Positions 18,090-27,355 of a stretch of 64,000 nt of DNA are shown here, one piece after another. The stretch comes from Streptomyces sp. DHE7-1 (GTDB lineage: Bacteria > Actinomycetota > Actinomycetes > Streptomycetales > Streptomycetaceae), in the NCBI GenBank assembly GCA_016432725.1, contig JACJDG010000003.1, forward strand, positions 3,534,001 to 3,598,000. Direction: 5' to 3'. The notes under the pieces are model-generated. The model saw only the letters and a list, made by a program, of their open reading frames with translations. It was not told the DNA's origin and searched no databases. The position numbers and the translations under genes are program-made. Every line of letters begins with the position of its first letter. Within the stretch, counting starts at the first letter, position 1.

Positions 18090-18344
18090 TCAGGCTCCTG
18101 CCATCAAGGTGCTGTTGACGAGGTTGAGGAACTGCTGGGGTGTCTTGCAGCGCTCCGCGTCGACCGGCATCGGGGTGCCGTGCGTGTTCTCCAGCTCGCC
18201 GACGATGCCGAGCAGGCCGAGCGAGTCGACGCCGAGGACGTCGAAGCCGGTGTCCGGCATGTCCTGGAGCTGCTGCGGGCTGACGGTGACCCCGGCAGCC
18301 TTCTTCATCAGCGCGGCGAGTTCTTCCACGGTGATCTGAGGCAT
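18090..18344 (-). CDS. acyl carrier protein of the type II PKS (WhiE-V-like)
   Basis: The 84-residue ACP carries the phosphopantetheine site in LGVDSLGLLG, with Ser41 modified. It is the carrier on which the minimal PKS (KS-alpha, CLF) builds the chain from malonyl units. Length and gene order (after CLF, before the aromatase) match spore-pigment clusters. Confidence 0.95.
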   Translation of the reverse strand: MPQITVEELAALMKKAAGVTVSPQQLQDMPDTGFDVLGVDSLGLLGIVGELENTHGTPMPVDAERCKTPQQFLNLVNSTLMAGA

Positions 18345-18365
18345 TGCTCTCCTCCTTTGCTGTCC

Positions 18366-19610
18366 TCACTGTCCGGCGCCGTGCCGGAGCACGAGCGCCG
18401 AGTTCGACCCCATGAGTCCGCGGCTGAGCACCAGCGCCGTACGCAGCTCGGCGACGCGGGCGCGGCCGGTCACGAGGTCGAGGTCGTGGCAGACGTCGGC
18501 GACGTTGGGGGTGGGTGGGATCAGGCCGTGCTCCATCGCGAGCACCGCCGCGGCGGTGTCCAGCACCGGGGCCGCGCAGTAGCCCCGGCCGATGCCGGTC
18601 TTCGGCGCGGTGACCGGGACCCTGGTGCCGTGCGCGCCGAGGGCGTCGGCGAGCGCGAGGGCCTCGGCCCGGTCCGCCTCCGGCACCCCGAGGGCGTCGG
18701 CGAAGACGACGTCGACCTCCTCGGGAGCACAGCCGGCCTCGTCCAGCGCCAGCCGGACGGCCTGTGCCAGACCGTCCCGGGACCGGTCCCAGCGGGAGGC
18801 ACCGGTGAAGGTCGCCGCGTGGCCCGCGACGTAGGCCCGCACGTCCGCGCCGCGCTCGCGGGCCGACGTCTCCGCCTCCACCACGAGCATGGCGCCGCCC
18901 TCGGCCGGCACGAAGCCGCGGGCGGCCTCCGTGAACGGGCGGTAGGCGCGGGACGGGTCGGTCTCGGTGCTCAGCTCCTCGTAACCGAGCTGGCAGACCA
19001 TCGAGTACGGCGCCAGCGGCGCCTCGGTGGAACCGGCCACCATCACGTCGGTGCCGCGCCGCACCGCCCGGGCGGCGTGCGCGAGGGCGTCCAGACCGCC
19101 CGCCTCGTCGGAGGCGACGACCGAGCAGGGGCCCTTGAACTTCCGGCGGATGGAGATCTGGCCGGTGCTCGCGGCGTAGAACCAGGCGATGGACTGGTAC
19201 GGGCCGACGAACCGGCTGCCCTTGCCCCAGAGCTGCTGGAGCTCGCGCTGGCCGAACTCACCGCCGCCGGAACCGGCCGCGGTGACCACCCCGATGGAGT
19301 ACGGCTCCCCGGAGGTGTCGGCCTGCCCCAGCCGGGCGTCCTCCAGCGCGAAGTCGGCGGCGGCCAGGGCGAAGTGGGTGAACCGGTCGGTCTGGACGAG
19401 GAACCGCTCGTCGATGGTCGCCGCCGGTTCGAAGCCGCGTACCTCGCCGGCCACCTTCAGCGGAAGGTGCTCACAGCCCTCGCGGGTGACCCGGTCGAGG
19501 ACGCTGAGGCCTTCCTGGGTGGCCTTCCAGAACGTGTCGGTGCTGGTTCCGTTGGGCGCGACCACCCCGATGCCGGTGACGGCCGCGCGCCGTTCATGCG
19601 GAGCACTCAT
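18366..19610 (-). CDS. chain-length factor, KS-beta (WhiE-IV-like)
   Basis: The 414-residue protein has a ketosynthase fold without the nucleophile. At the position of the KS-alpha cysteine it has Glu169 (VVASDEAGGLDAL), where most chain-length factors have Gln. The C-terminal ketosynthase fold is kept, including TAPKTGIGRGYCAAPVLDTA, where the KS-alpha His of VGHSLGA is missing. It pairs with KS-alpha, sets the number of condensations and decarboxylates malonyl-ACP for priming. It starts 7 bases after the KS-alpha stop. Confidence 0.94.
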   Translation of the reverse strand: MSAPHERRAAVTGIGVVAPNGTSTDTFWKATQEGLSVLDRVTREGCEHLPLKVAGEVRGFEPAATIDERFLVQTDRFTHFALAAADFALEDARLGQADTSGEPYSIGVVTAAGSGGGEFGQRELQQLWGKGSRFVGPYQSIAWFYAASTGQISIRRKFKGPCSVVASDEAGGLDALAHAARAVRRGTDVMVAGSTEAPLAPYSMVCQLGYEELSTETDPSRAYRPFTEAARGFVPAEGGAMLVVEAETSARERGADVRAYVAGHAATFTGASRWDRSRDGLAQAVRLALDEAGCAPEEVDVVFADALGVPEADRAEALALADALGAHGTRVPVTAPKTGIGRGYCAAPVLDTAAAVLAMEHGLIPPTPNVADVCHDLDLVTGRARVAELRTALVLSRGLMGSNSALVLRHGAGQ

Positions 19611-19617
19611 CGTGTCC

Positions 19618-20876
19618 TCACTCCCTGGAACGGGTCAGGACCACCGCGGACTGGAAGCCGCCGAACCCGCTGCCCACGGACAGGACGCTGTTCAGCTTCC
19701 GGTCGCGGGCGACGCGCGGGACGTAGTCCAGGTCGCACTCGGGGTCGGGGATCTCGTAGTTCGCGGTCGGGGGTACGACCTGCTTGGCGAGGGCCAGCAC
19801 ACACGCGACCACCTCGATCGCCCCGATCGCCCCGAGGGAGTGCCCCACCATCGACTTGATGGAGCTCATGGGGGTGTCGTAGGCGTGGTGGCCGAGCGCC
19901 CGCTTCACGGCCGCCGTCTCGTGGCGGTCGTTCTGCCGGGTGCCGGAGCCGTGGGCGTTGACGTAGTCGATCGCCGTGGGGTCCAGCCGGGCGTGGCCGA
20001 GGGCCATGTCGATCGCCCGGGCCATCTCCAGGCCCTCGCTGGTCAGGCCGGTCATGTGGTAGGCGTTGCCGAAGGTGGCGTAGCCGCCCAGTTCGCAGTA
20101 GACGTGGGCGCCGCGGGCCCGGGCGTGCTCCAGCTCCTCCAGGACGAGCACCGCGCCGCCCTCGCCCATGACGAACCCGTCACGGTTGTTGTCGAAGGGC
20201 CGGGAGGCGTGCGCGGGGTCGTCGTTGTTCGGGGAGGTGGCCTTGATCGCGTCGAAGCAGGCCATGGTGATCGGAGAGATCGGCGAGTCCGACGCACCGG
20301 CTATGCAGATGTCGGCCCGGCCCTCCTCGACGGTGTGGAAGGCGTATCCGACGGCGTCCAGGCCCGAGGTGCAGCCGGTGGAGACGGTCTGCACCGGCCC
20401 CTGGGCGCCGAATCGTTCCGCCACCGCGGAGGCGACCGTGCTCGGCGAGAACGCCCGGTGCAGATGCGGCTCCGCCTCCCGGTGGTCGACGTCCCAGCGC
20501 TCACCGCGGTGGCTGACCAGGACGTAGTCGTGCTCCAGCCGGGTCGTGCCGCCGACCGCCGTGCCCAGCGAGACACCCACCCGCCACGGGTCCTCGGCCG
20601 ACAGGTCGATCCCTGAGTCCCGGACCGCCTCCTGCCCGGCGACCAGGGCGAACTGGATGTACCGGTCCGCCCGCGCGGCCTGCTCGTCGTCCAGGCCGTG
20701 CGCCGCCGGGTCGAAGTCGCACTCGGCGGCTATCCGCGACCGCAGCCCGAGGGATCGAAGAAGGTGATGCCCCGCGTCGCGGTCCGGCCGTTGGCAAGCA
20801 GATCCCAGAAAGCCGGTACGCCGATACCACCCGGAGCCACGATGCCTATGCCAGTGACCGCCACGCGCCGGGTCAT
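19618..20876 (-). CDS. ketosynthase KS-alpha (WhiE-III-like), frame broken once
   Basis: The first 44 residues (MTRRVAVTGIGIVAPGGIGV, then ITFFDPSG) and the remaining part (LRSRIAAECDFDP) are in different frames. Adding one G to the GGG run near 20750 rejoins them. The repaired protein has 419 residues and its active Cys falls at residue 169 (TVSTGCTSGLDA), the same number as in actinorhodin KS, which supports the repair. The catalytic His residues are in NAHGSGTRQND and VGHSLGAIGA. It catalyses the decarboxylative condensations of the pigment backbone. The ATG overlaps the stop of the cupin gene (ATGA). Confidence 0.92.
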
Positions 20877-21340
20877 GACCGGACCTGACCTCGGTCGTGG
20901 GCGGCACCCGCCGCGGCCGGCTCCGTGACCACCGCGGCGGCCCCGATGATCTCCGTCTCCTCGGTGTCGACGTGCCCGAGCTGCGGACGCGGCGCCAGCG
21001 GACCCAGGTGGAAGACGATCCGCGCCTCGACGTTCCCCACGTTGCGGAAGCGGTGCCGCATGTGTGCCGGGATCATCAGGCCCTGCTCGGGCCGCAGCGT
21101 GTGCGGCTCGTCGTCCAGGTCCACCTCGAGCTGACCGCAGACGACGTAGACGAACTCCTCGGAGTACGGGTGGTAGTGCTCACCGATGCGGTCACCGGGC
21201 TGCACGATGGCCACGCCCATGAAGCCGCTGGTGGAGCCGACCGTGGCAGGGGTGAGCATGGCGCGCAGGTCGCCGCCTCGCCGGACGTTGGGCTCGACCT
21301 CACTGAGGTCCACGATTTTGGGACGGGGTTTGATGGACAA
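20873..21340 (-). CDS. cupin-fold protein (WhiE-II-like)
   Basis: The 155-residue protein has one cupin barrel. Motif 1 is GDRIGEHYHPYSEEFVYVVCG and motif 2 is LMIPAHMRHRFRNVGN, with His and Glu metal ligands present. WhiE-II/CurC-type cupins occur in spore-pigment operons and probably act in modification or folding of the aromatic chain; no reaction is proven. It lies between the SchA/CurD gene and KS-alpha, overlapping the latter by four bases. Confidence 0.87.
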   Translation of the reverse strand: MSIKPRPKIVDLSEVEPNVRRGGDLRAMLTPATVGSTSGFMGVAIVQPGDRIGEHYHPYSEEFVYVVCGQLEVDLDDEPHTLRPEQGLMIPAHMRHRFRNVGNVEARIVFHLGPLAPRPQLGHVDTEETEIIGAAAVVTEPAAAGAAHDRGQVRS

Positions 21341-21402
21341 CGTTTCCTCCGGTGTCTGTGCCGCGTACGGCGCTGGGTGCTGGTAGGAGCCGCCGAGCCG
21401 GA

Positions 21403-22488
21403 TCAGGCGTCGGGCGAACGGCGGTCGGTGATCAGGTCCATGCGCGCGGCCTCGGCGTCCAGCAGCTCGCGCACCTCGGCGGCCGCCCGCGCCGGCAGCG
21501 GCACCGCGTCGGCACCGTGCTCGGGCCGGACATCGACCAGGCGCACCACCACGTCGTCACGCTGGAACACCGTGCTGCGCAGCACCGGGCTCGCCGGGTC
21601 GTCCGCGTACTCCGAGTCGGCCTGCGACAGCAGCTCCGCCAGCCGCATCCCCCGGCCCGGCCGGGCCGCGTAGTACAGGGCCTGGCGCAGCCCCTCCTGG
21701 TGGTCGCCCGCGCTCACGTGGTGCACGGCCGGCAGCGCCGCACGGGTGAAGAACATCCGGGCCGACTCCTGGTCGTCGAGGTCCCGGTCCTGCTCCAGAT
21801 ACGGGTTGATCGCCTCCTCCACGGCCCGCACCTCGGGCTGCCGGGCCACGTGCCGCAGCGCCGCGAGCAGGTCGCCGCGCACCTCGATGGCCCGCACCAC
21901 GCGGTTGCCGTGCATGAACAGCGAGGTCCGGCACAGCCGCGTGGTCTCGTCCACCCGGGCCTCGGGCGAGGCGTAGTCCGAGAGGATCTCCGCGACCTTC
22001 TTCTCGCTGCCGGGCTTCACGGTGAAGGTCAGCGCGTGCCGGATCACACCGTCGCCGATGCGCGGGTGGGCCTGCAGCCGGCGCTGACCCGGCTCGGCCT
22101 GCGGCGCGGCGCCGCCGGTCTCGCGGACCACGTGGAAGCGCAGCGACCGGGTGTCACGGACGCAGCTGTGCAGCGGCTCCACCATCCGCACGTGCTCCTC
22201 GCTGTTCACCCAGGTGAGGAACGGCGGCGCACTCTCCCACTCGCTCGTGATGAGCCACTGGGACGGGTTCTCGATCGACTGGCAGAGCTGGTCGCTCACG
22301 TGTCCCGGCACCGACGCGACCTGGTTGCACAGCTGCTCGTAGGCCTCCAGGAACTGATGCTGCGCTCCGTCGTTCACATCGACCAGCAGCACCACCCGGA
22401 GCCGCGAGCCGTCGAAGACGGACTGCGAGACACGCTTCGACACCTCACGGGCCGGCGTTGCTGAAGGACGTTCAGACGTCGTGGTCAT
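21403..22488 (-). CDS. SchA/CurD-like protein with monooxygenase-like domains (WhiE-I-like)
   Basis: About 361 residues from ATG 22488. An N-terminal antibiotic-biosynthesis-monooxygenase (dimeric alpha/beta barrel) domain holds DGSRLRVVLLVDVNDGAQHQ and WLITSEWESAPPFLTWVNSEEH. A SchA/CurD-like half follows (VIRHALTFTVKPGSEKKVAEIL; LFMHGNRVVRAIEVRGD) and a third similar repeat near the end. It is the first gene of the pigment operon in this cluster type. A GTG at 22497, directly behind GGAGAT, is an alternative start. The role is proposed to be oxygenation or ring control. Confidence 0.87.
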   Translation of the reverse strand: MTTTSERPSATPAREVSKRVSQSVFDGSRLRVVLLVDVNDGAQHQFLEAYEQLCNQVASVPGHVSDQLCQSIENPSQWLITSEWESAPPFLTWVNSEEHVRMVEPLHSCVRDTRSLRFHVVRETGGAAPQAEPGQRRLQAHPRIGDGVIRHALTFTVKPGSEKKVAEILSDYASPEARVDETTRLCRTSLFMHGNRVVRAIEVRGDLLAALRHVARQPEVRAVEEAINPYLEQDRDLDDQESARMFFTRAALPAVHHVSAGDHQEGLRQALYYAARPGRGMRLAELLSQADSEYADDPASPVLRSTVFQRDDVVVRLVDVRPEHGADAVPLPARAAAEVRELLDAEAARMDLITDRRSPDA

Positions 22489-22497
22489 CCTGTACAC

Positions 22498-22687
22498 ATC
22501 TCCTTCGCGGGGCAGAGTCGACGCCGCGCGACTGACGCGACGGCAGCGTTCCTTGATCCTGTGCCGGACCCCTCACGCCCGCGACTCGTATGAACCACGT
22601 GGGTGATTGGGCACGCGGAGCCACCGCCACCGGGCAAGAACACACACAGGCCACCCGCTCGCGCACCCCCTGCCTCTGGAGGCTTCG
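22498..22687. promoter_or_regulatory. divergent promoter region of the pigment cluster
   Basis: The 190 bases separate the operon from the divergent hydroxylase, as in whiE, where the operon promoter depends on sporulation genes and the hydroxylase promoter on sigma-F (known for S. coelicolor). A CCACGTGG palindrome lies at 22595-22602. I do not see a convincing -10/-35 pair by eye. Confidence 0.5.
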
Positions 22688-24328
22688 ATGCATCAGAAAG
22701 CCGACCACCGGGTCCCCGTCCTCATCGTGGGCGGCTCCCTGGTGGGCCTGTCCACGTCCGTCTTCCTGGGCCGTCTCGGTGTCCGGCACATGCTCGTGGA
22801 GCGGCACTCCGGCACCTCCATCCACCCACGCGGACGCGGCAACAACGTCCGCACGATGGAGCTCCTCCGGGTGGCCGGCATCGAACCGGACATCAAGGCG
22901 GCTGCCTCACTCCTCGCCGACAACCACGGCATCCTGCAGACGCCCACCCTTGTGGGTGACGCGGGCGAATGGCTCTTCAAGCACATCGACCCCGGCGGCG
23001 GGCTCGCCCGGTTCAGCCCCACCGGCTGGTGCCTGTGCAGCCAGAACGACCTCGAACCCGTCCTCGTCGACAGCGCCCGCGAACTCGGCGGCGATCTGCG
23101 CTACTTCCACCGGATGGAGTCCTTCGAACAGGACGCCGACGGAGTGACGGCCGTGATCCTCGACCGCGGCACCGAGGAGCGCTACACCGTCCGGGCGGAC
23201 TACCTCGTCGCCGCCGACGGCCCCCGCAGCCCCGTCCGGAACGCCCTCGGCATCGGCCAGAGCGGCCCCGGCGACCTCTTCGCCAACGTCAGCGTCACCT
23301 TCCGCTCCACCCGGCTGGCCGACACCGTCGGCGACCGCCGCTTCATCTGCTGCTACCTCACCGACCCCGAGGCCGACGGCGCCCTGCTCCCCGTCGACAA
23401 CAAGGAGCACTGGGTCTTCCACGCCCCCTGGCACCCCGAGCACGGCGAGACCCTGGAGGAGTTCACCGAGGAACGCCTCCAGCGCCACATCCGCCGGGCC
23501 GTCGGCGTCCCCGGCCTCGACGTCGAAATCACCGGAAAGGCGTCCTGGCGCGCCGCCGAACGAGTGGCCGACCGCTACTCCCACGGCCGCGTCTTCCTCG
23601 CCGGCGACTCCGCCCACGAGATGTCACCCACCGGCGCCTTCGGCTCCAACACCGGCATCCAGGACGCCCACAACCTCGCCTGGAAACTCGCCGCCGTCCT
23701 GGACGGCTGGGCGGACCCCGCCCTCCTCGCCACCTACGACACCGAGCGCCGCCCGGTCGCGATCGCCACCAGCGCCCGCGCCTCCGCCCGCTCCGTCGAG
23801 CACAGCCACCCCGGCTTCGCCCCCGCCCCCGGCGTCGGCAGCGGCAGGCGTGGCGGCATCCTCAACGTGGTCCTCGGCTACCACTACCCCGACGGCGCCG
23901 TCCTCGGCGCCGACACCGACCGGCCGATCGTGCCCGACTCCCTCGACCTCACCGGCCGGCCCGGCACCCGCGCCCCGCACCTCTGGCTGCGCCGCGCCAA
24001 CCGCCGGCTGTCCACCCTGGACCTCTACGAGCGCTCCCTCGTCCTGCTCAGCGACGCCCCGGACGACGCGGGCTGGTACACGGCGGCCCGGAAGATCGCC
24101 GAGGCGGACGGCGTACGCCTGGACGCCTACCGCATCGGCCCGGGCGCGGACGCCGACCTGACCTACGAGGACGACGCCGCCGACTGGGCCGAGCTGCACG
24201 GCGTCACCGCCGACGGCGCGGTCCTGGTCCGCCCGGACGGCTTCGTGGCCTGGCGCGCGACGGGCGCCGCGGCCGACCCGGAGGGCGTGCTGCGCGAGGT
24301 GCTCGGAACCCTGCTGCGAACCGGCTGA
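22688..24328 (+). CDS. FAD-dependent aromatic polyketide hydroxylase (WhiE-VIII-like)
   Basis: The 546-residue group A flavin monooxygenase has the FAD motif VLIVGGSLVGLSTSVFLGR near residue 9 (GxGxxG in the variant GGSLVG). The DG motif is YLVAADGPRSPVRNALG. The GD motif is GRVFLAGDSAHEMSPTGAFG, followed by GIQDAHNLAWKLAAVL. A thioredoxin-like C-terminal domain follows, as in PgaE and similar enzymes. It hydroxylates the aromatic pigment using NAD(P)H and O2. It diverges from the pigment operon and ends at a 17-bp hairpin. Confidence 0.92.
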   Translation: MHQKADHRVPVLIVGGSLVGLSTSVFLGRLGVRHMLVERHSGTSIHPRGRGNNVRTMELLRVAGIEPDIKAAASLLADNHGILQTPTLVGDAGEWLFKHIDPGGGLARFSPTGWCLCSQNDLEPVLVDSARELGGDLRYFHRMESFEQDADGVTAVILDRGTEERYTVRADYLVAADGPRSPVRNALGIGQSGPGDLFANVSVTFRSTRLADTVGDRRFICCYLTDPEADGALLPVDNKEHWVFHAPWHPEHGETLEEFTEERLQRHIRRAVGVPGLDVEITGKASWRAAERVADRYSHGRVFLAGDSAHEMSPTGAFGSNTGIQDAHNLAWKLAAVLDGWADPALLATYDTERRPVAIATSARASARSVEHSHPGFAPAPGVGSGRRGGILNVVLGYHYPDGAVLGADTDRPIVPDSLDLTGRPGTRAPHLWLRRANRRLSTLDLYERSLVLLSDAPDDAGWYTAARKIAEADGVRLDAYRIGPGADADLTYEDDAADWAELHGVTADGAVLVRPDGFVAWRATGAAADPEGVLREVLGTLLRTG

Positions 24329-24340
24329 CCCCGGACGACC

Positions 24341-24380
24341 GACAGGGCCACCCGCACCGGTGCGTGCGGGTGGCCCTGTC
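24341..24380 (+). terminator. hydroxylase terminator, 17-bp perfect stem
   Basis: The arms GACAGGGCCACCCGCAC and exact complement flank a 6-base loop, 12 bases after the hydroxylase stop. The hairpin also lies directly beyond the 3' end of tRNA-Thr on the other strand and may end both transcripts. Confidence 0.87.
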
Positions 24381-24386
24381 GTGCGG

Positions 24387-24460
24387 AGCCCCCTGTCGGA
24401 TTCGAACCGACGACCTTCGCTTTACAAGAGCGGCGCTCTGACCAGCTGAGCTAAGGAGGC
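24387..24460 (-). tRNA. tRNA-Thr (anticodon TGT)
   Basis: The minus strand folds as a cloverleaf of 74 bases. The acceptor arm is GCCTCCT with AGGGGGC (one T-G pair). The D-arm stem is GCTC/GAGC, the anticodon loop CTTGTAA, and the T-arm is GTCGG-TTCGAAT-CCGAC. TGT reads ACA (Thr). The outer pair of the anticodon stem is C-A, a mismatch. CCA is not encoded. No integrase or att repeat is seen near it. Confidence 0.95.
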
Positions 24461-24603
24461 CTGCACGCGCGCGTGGCGCCGCGTGCCTGTGCAGTGTACC
24501 CACGTCCTGGCCGGGCCCCGGAGAGAAATTCCGCGAAGTTCACAGGGGTCCGGGTACTGACAGACCGCGTGCCGCCAGGTACCGTCCAGAGCCGGTTCAC
24601 TTC

Positions 24604-24620
24604 GGTGGACTACACCAACC
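24604..24620. promoter_or_regulatory. dre-like DasR operator upstream of msiK
   Basis: GGTGGACTACACCAACC, read on the other strand, contains TGGTGTAGTCCAC. It matches the DasR responsive element core TGGTCTAGACCAC at 11 of 13 positions. It lies 58 bases before the msiK ATG. DasR senses glucosamine phosphates and controls chitin and GlcNAc uptake, which MsiK energises. The match was made by eye from the known consensus. Confidence 0.6.
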
Positions 24621-24677
24621 ACCTTCCTACAACGGATCGTCCGGCACGTTCCTGCCGGTAGAAGGGGCCCATTCACC

Positions 24678-25816
<1,139 letters not shown>

Positions 25817-25875
25817 GCCGCGCCCCGGCCGCGAAACCCCGGGTGAATCCGGGACGAACCGGTCAGGTTGACGCC

Positions 25876-25905
25876 AGAGGCCCCGCGAACTGCCGCGGGG
25901 CCTCT
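25876..25905 (+). terminator. msiK terminator
   Basis: A 12-bp perfect stem (AGAGGCCCCGCG and complement) with a 6-base loop is followed by TCCGTT, 60 bases after the msiK stop. Confidence 0.82.
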
Positions 25906-26046
25906 TCCGTTACGGAGATATACCCCGGCAGAGCGATCATTTCGGGCGGTCGGCGTCAACCCCTTACCCAGAAAGTGAGGGCACTTCATCCCCCATAGGG
26001 GTGACTAAATGTCGCCAAATCATTACCGGGCGCTACCCTCACACGC

Positions 26047-26508
26047 GTGAAGCACTCCACCATCCCTCAGACACGACGCGGCCACCGGGGCGGCCCTGCC
26101 CGCCGTATCGGCCGAACTCTCGCCCTCGTCCTGCCCGTCGTCCTGGTGCTCTCCGGAACCCTCGCGGTCACCCGGGTCAACTGGACGGGGAGCTCATCCA
26201 GCTCGGTGCTCATGGCCTCGGACGTCTCCTCGGCGTCCGTCTCCTCCAAGGCCGCTTCCCGCGCCCCGCAGGACGTGCTCCGCGACCAGCTCATGACCGA
26301 GCTGCAGGACAAGAACCCGGGCGTGGTCCTGACCCACCTCCAGCAGGCGGTGAACGGGCACCCGTCACTGGCCCGGCACTGCGGCTCCATCGCCCGCGCC
26401 CTGGGCAAGGCCGCCGTGCGCATCTACGGCCCCACGCGCGCGCAGTCGTACGCCCGCCCGGTCTGCGACACGTCCTTCGCCTCCGGGGTGCTGACGGCAC
26501 ACAGCTGA
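26047..26508 (+). CDS. small secreted or membrane-anchored hypothetical protein
   Basis: The 153-residue protein from a GTG start has a basic N-terminus (RRGHRGGPARRIGR) and one hydrophobic helix (TLALVLPVVLVLSGTLAVT). A serine-rich linker and a compact helical domain with two cysteines (ARHCGSIARALGKAAVRIYG and VCDTSFASG) follow. The helix acts as signal or anchor, leaving the domain outside. I do not recognise the family. It is positioned between msiK and the nucleotidyltransferase, which starts 30 bases on. Confidence 0.75.
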   Translation: MKHSTIPQTRRGHRGGPARRIGRTLALVLPVVLVLSGTLAVTRVNWTGSSSSSVLMASDVSSASVSSKAASRAPQDVLRDQLMTELQDKNPGVVLTHLQQAVNGHPSLARHCGSIARALGKAAVRIYGPTRAQSYARPVCDTSFASGVLTAHS

Positions 26509-26538
26509 GCGGCCGGGGCGCCACGTACAGTTCGGGAC

Positions 26539-27269
26539 ATGACCCATCCGAACGCGGCGTCGCGCCCCACCCAAGCCGTCGTCCTGGCCGGTGGCCAGGG
26601 CTCACGGCTGCGCCCCTACACCGACGACCGGCCCAAGCCGATGGTCGAGATCCCCGGCACGGGCACTCCGATCATCGGCCATCAGCTGGCCTGGCTCGCC
26701 GAGGAGGGCGTGACGGACGTGGTGGTCTCCTGCGGCCACCTCGCCGAGGTCCTGGAGAAGTGGCTGGACTCGGCCGATCTCCCGGTGTCCGTCACCACCG
26801 TCGTCGAGACGGAGCCCCTCGGCCGCGGCGGCGGCCTGAAGTACGCCGCCGCGCGTCTGCCCCACCCCGACCGGCCCTGGTACGCCACCAACGGCGACAT
26901 CTGGACCCGCTTCTCCCTGCGGGACATGGCCGACTTCCACACCGAGCGGGACGCCGTCGCCACCCTGGCGCTGGCCCGGCCGCGGATCCCCTGGGGCGCG
27001 GTGCGGACCGACGGCTTCGGGCACATCACCGACTTCATCGAGTCCCCGCCGTCGACGTTCGAGATCAACGCGGGTGTCTACGTGTTCTCGCCCGGGTTCG
27101 CCGGCCTGCTGCCCGAGCGCGGCGACCACGAGCGGACGACGTTCCCCGGCTGGCCCGGGAGCGGCAGCTGGCGGGCTTCCCGATCCCGCAGGGCGCCTAC
27201 TGGCGGGCCATCGACACCGCGAAGGACCTCGCCGAGGCCGCCAAGGAACTGGCGGCTCTGGGCCGGTAG
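26539..27269 (+). CDS. sugar-phosphate nucleotidyltransferase, frame broken once
   Basis: The Rossmann-like NTP_transferase domain begins with AVVLAGGQGSRLRPYTDDRPKPM, the pyrophosphorylase signature with the catalytic Arg and the Lys of DRPKPM. It continues through PLGRGGGLKYAA and TNGDIW (metal-binding Asp). The C-terminal part is split. TTFP runs into a wrong frame near 27148, and one added C in the CCCC run gives RLARERQLAGFPIPQGAYW. The repaired length is 243. It resembles the core domain of mannose-1-phosphate guanylyltransferase or glucose-1-phosphate transferases without the C-terminal beta-helix. The sugar used is unknown. Confidence 0.83.
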
Positions 27270-27293
27270 CCCGGCCGCACACCCCGAACACGC

Positions 27294-27328
27294 CGAAGGG
27301 CCCGTACCGCGCTGGTACGGGCCCTTCG
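27294..27328. terminator. bidirectional terminator, 15-bp perfect stem
   Basis: CGAAGGGCCCGTACC and its exact complement around a 5-base loop lie between the convergent nucleotidyltransferase and DoxX genes. Confidence 0.88.
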
Positions 27329-27355
27329 CCGTTCCTACGGCGGGGGTACGGCGGG

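Noticed and set aside
24387..24460. tRNA-Thr as the attachment site of an integrated element holding the pigment genes
   Set aside because: No integrase, no repeat of the tRNA 3' end elsewhere in the window, and the neighbouring genes are ordinary chromosomal ones.
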